The translations under genes were made by a program, and so were the position numbers. Positions 32,434 through 34,035 of a stretch of DNA of 34,035 nt are shown here, piece after piece. This DNA is from Elysia marginata (taxonomy: Eukaryota; Mollusca; Gastropoda; Plakobranchidae). Numbering within the stretch: position 1 is the stretch's first letter; the number at the start of each line of letters is the position of its first letter. The notes under the pieces are model-generated. The model saw only the letters and a program-made list of their open reading frames with translations, did no database searches and had not been told where the DNA came from. The DNA is taken from the NCBI GenBank assembly GCA_019649035.1, contig BMAT01009044.1:194546-228580 (forward strand), read 5' to 3'.

Positions 32434-32757
32434 TAGACCCAATGCGCAGATCCGTAGACCGCAAACTAGCGACATTCCAGGAGATACATGCACACAAAGG
32501 CAATTGAGCCGTGGCTTGATTAGCAGACAAGAAAGCTTAGAGTATCACAATAGACCAGCTAACGGTGTATGTCACTGAGGAATTGTTGCAAAAGAAACAA
32601 GCTCCTGAGGATTTGTGTAATTACCTTCTATGATTCTGCCTGTCATGTTTTAATCCCATTCGTTTCCATTATACGCACGTTTACTATATGATGCAGTGTT
32701 TTTCCCACATTACTCATTGGCTCTTTTCTCTTTCTCCTTCTTTTCATCCGCCATTTC
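32434..32757. other. unassigned stretch after the truncated mariner
   Basis: One frame reads a short polar stretch (around TIDQLTVYVTEELLQKKQAP, about 32549-32608) that I cannot place in mariner or any other family. It may be foreign sequence joined at the truncation point. Confidence 0.3.
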
Positions 32758-32758
32758 T

Positions 32759-32831
32759 ATTTCTATCTATCTGTCAGCCTGTTGTTTTCTGCATCTTTCT
32801 TATTATCCATCTATCTATTTATCTATCTATC
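32759..32831 (+). repeat. degenerate ATCT repeat
   Basis: Interrupted TATCTATC units with unrelated bases between them. Confidence 0.7.
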
Positions 32832-33324
32832 GGTGTGCTTATTAGTCTCCGCGATGCCGAACTGTTATACCTAATATTGCCCTGAAATTTTCGACAAGTA
32901 ATGTGTGTCGCATCTTGTTGGATAATAATGTTGTCTAACTAACTCTAAAGTTTGCCATTCCCAAAAAAAATTTGATAGTAAGACCTTTGAATGGAACAGT
33001 TGCGATTTTTCTAGGACACGTTGAAACTGCAAGTACCCCCACCTGAAAACAATATCGAGTTGTGTGGATTTCATGTGTCAAATACTTTATGTGGCACTTG
33101 CTCAGGCCGTGAGACAAATTATACACCCATGAAGGAAAATGGTCTTGAAGCCATGAGACTTTTAAGTTATATAGTTTCTCTGAATGTGGTTGTAAATATT
33201 ATTTCAAAGCTGTCTTTCAAGATTTTCAATGCAAAAACAATGTTTTTGTACAGGAGAAAACCAGAACTTATGCTGTTTTTCATCAACACAAAAATTTATC
33301 AGGACAATAATTTTATCGACGCTG
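32832..33324. other. AT-rich stretch, no gene seen
   Basis: A 180-codon plus-strand frame beginning at 33021 is long only because it runs through the TTC repeat as poly-Phe. Its N-terminal 100 residues match nothing I know. Confidence 0.5.
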
Positions 33325-33428
33325 TCTTCTTCTTCTTCTTCTTCTTCTTCTTCTTTTTCTTCTTCTTCTTCTTCTTCTTCTTCTTCTTCTTCTTCTTCTT
33401 CTTCTTCTTCGTCTTCTTTTTCTTCTTA
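33325..33428 (+). repeat. (TTC)n microsatellite
   Basis: About 33 TTC units with a few TTT interruptions. The poly-Ser and poly-Phe open frames are artefacts. Confidence 0.95.
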
Positions 33429-34035
33429 TTCTTTTTTTTCATCATCCAAATGACTTTTTCCCTCAAGTTTTATTTTCTGTATAGTTTGCTTTGGTTTGTG
33501 CTTTTTTTCTTAGAGCGTGTCTGTTTTGCATATATTTTACTTAGTGCAGTCTACATCAATCGCTGAAGTTTTTAACGATGCATGTAAATCGGGTAAAATG
33601 TTTTACATTGAAGGCAGTCTGATTGACGGTACACGTGGACCTACTAGATCTTGCACAAAAATCTTGGAATGTAAGTTCTTTTCAAGTGTAAACTACGTGC
33701 TTCAGGAACGTGCATCATATTAATTATGTTTTTTCCGGACATGGTAGATTCATTCCTGGCGAAAATGTCACCGTCTCCCTAGTATCTTATGTAGAGTTTA
33801 TGAGGAGACAGCTAACGATAAACGCATGTATAGTCATGCTTTATCATGCATGCGCCTCGAGTTACATCCTTCTTTGTTTTCCTCACAGTGGGGGAGCAAT
33901 TCGAAACCTACGCTTTTAAAATGTCTATAGATATATAAAAGCCAAGTGTCGAGGAGACACAATAACAGAGGGGTAAATTGATATTCCCTGGCCAAAAGGG
34001 AGAAATTAGTAGGAGAAAAAGATAGAAATAGAAAT
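33429..34035. other. AT-rich stretch to window end, no gene seen
   Basis: Short frames of 68-69 codons only, with no motif. The window ends in A-rich sequence. Confidence 0.5.

Noticed and set aside
33021..33566. 181-codon plus-strand frame
   Set aside because: Most of its length is poly-Phe from the TTC microsatellite. The remaining N-terminal part has no recognisable motif.

Overview
The window is AT-rich, non-coding animal DNA. It has no operons, no rRNA and no intact tRNA, and no protein-coding gene that I can name. Three things point to a metazoan: decayed Tc1/mariner transposases, tRNA-derived SINE sequence with internal A and B boxes, and dense simple repeats (ATCT, GA/TC, TTC, TAG). 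The SINE body and the many AGATCT/TCTAGA-rich patches remind me most of molluscs, perhaps a heterobranch gastropod; this is recall, not a search result. An 87-N assembly gap lies inside a TCTA microsatellite at 11256-11342.

Layout. 1-5.9 kb: a GC-rich fragment that may be a DNA-transposon end (about 1.6 kb), a frameshifted Tc1-like transposase relic (about 1.86-2.29 kb), a possible exon at about 2.53 kb, and purine-rich and TCTG repeats. 6.0-6.27 kb: the best-preserved SINE. 6.3-11.2 kb: largely featureless, with one faint tRNA-like relic near 8.6 kb. 11.2-17.2 kb: microsatellites, one short possible exon (11578-11651) and a sharp hairpin (16058-16145). 17.9-19.1 kb: the most gene-like stretch, with two possible phase-0 exons, one encoding a strongly hydrophobic segment. 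19.6-19.9 kb: a long TAG microsatellite. 20.6-20.8 and 30.9-31.15 kb: two divergent copies of an unnamed dispersed repeat with a tRNA-like part. 23.46-24.3 kb: a dead mariner transposase on the minus strand. 24.4-25.7 kb: a 49-bp tandem repeat and an AGATCT-rich duplicated patch.

The most unusual structure is at 27151-29242. It is a 2.09-kb element bounded by imperfect mariner-like terminal inverted repeats next to TA dinucleotides. It has no recognisable transposase. Inside, a motif close to GTGAACGTTATGTCC recurs every 180-227 bp between spacers that look unrelated, and two adjacent hairpins lie near the right end. A 12-copy, 46-bp minisatellite follows at 30.15-30.70 kb, then a 3'-truncated mariner with its left terminal repeat at 31.55-32.43 kb. 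The last 1.6 kb holds degenerate ATCT and TTC repeats and no gene.

Nothing here works as a gene set. The window reads as intergenic or intronic DNA built from transposon relics and tandem repeats. Any host exons are weak candidates that need transcript evidence.
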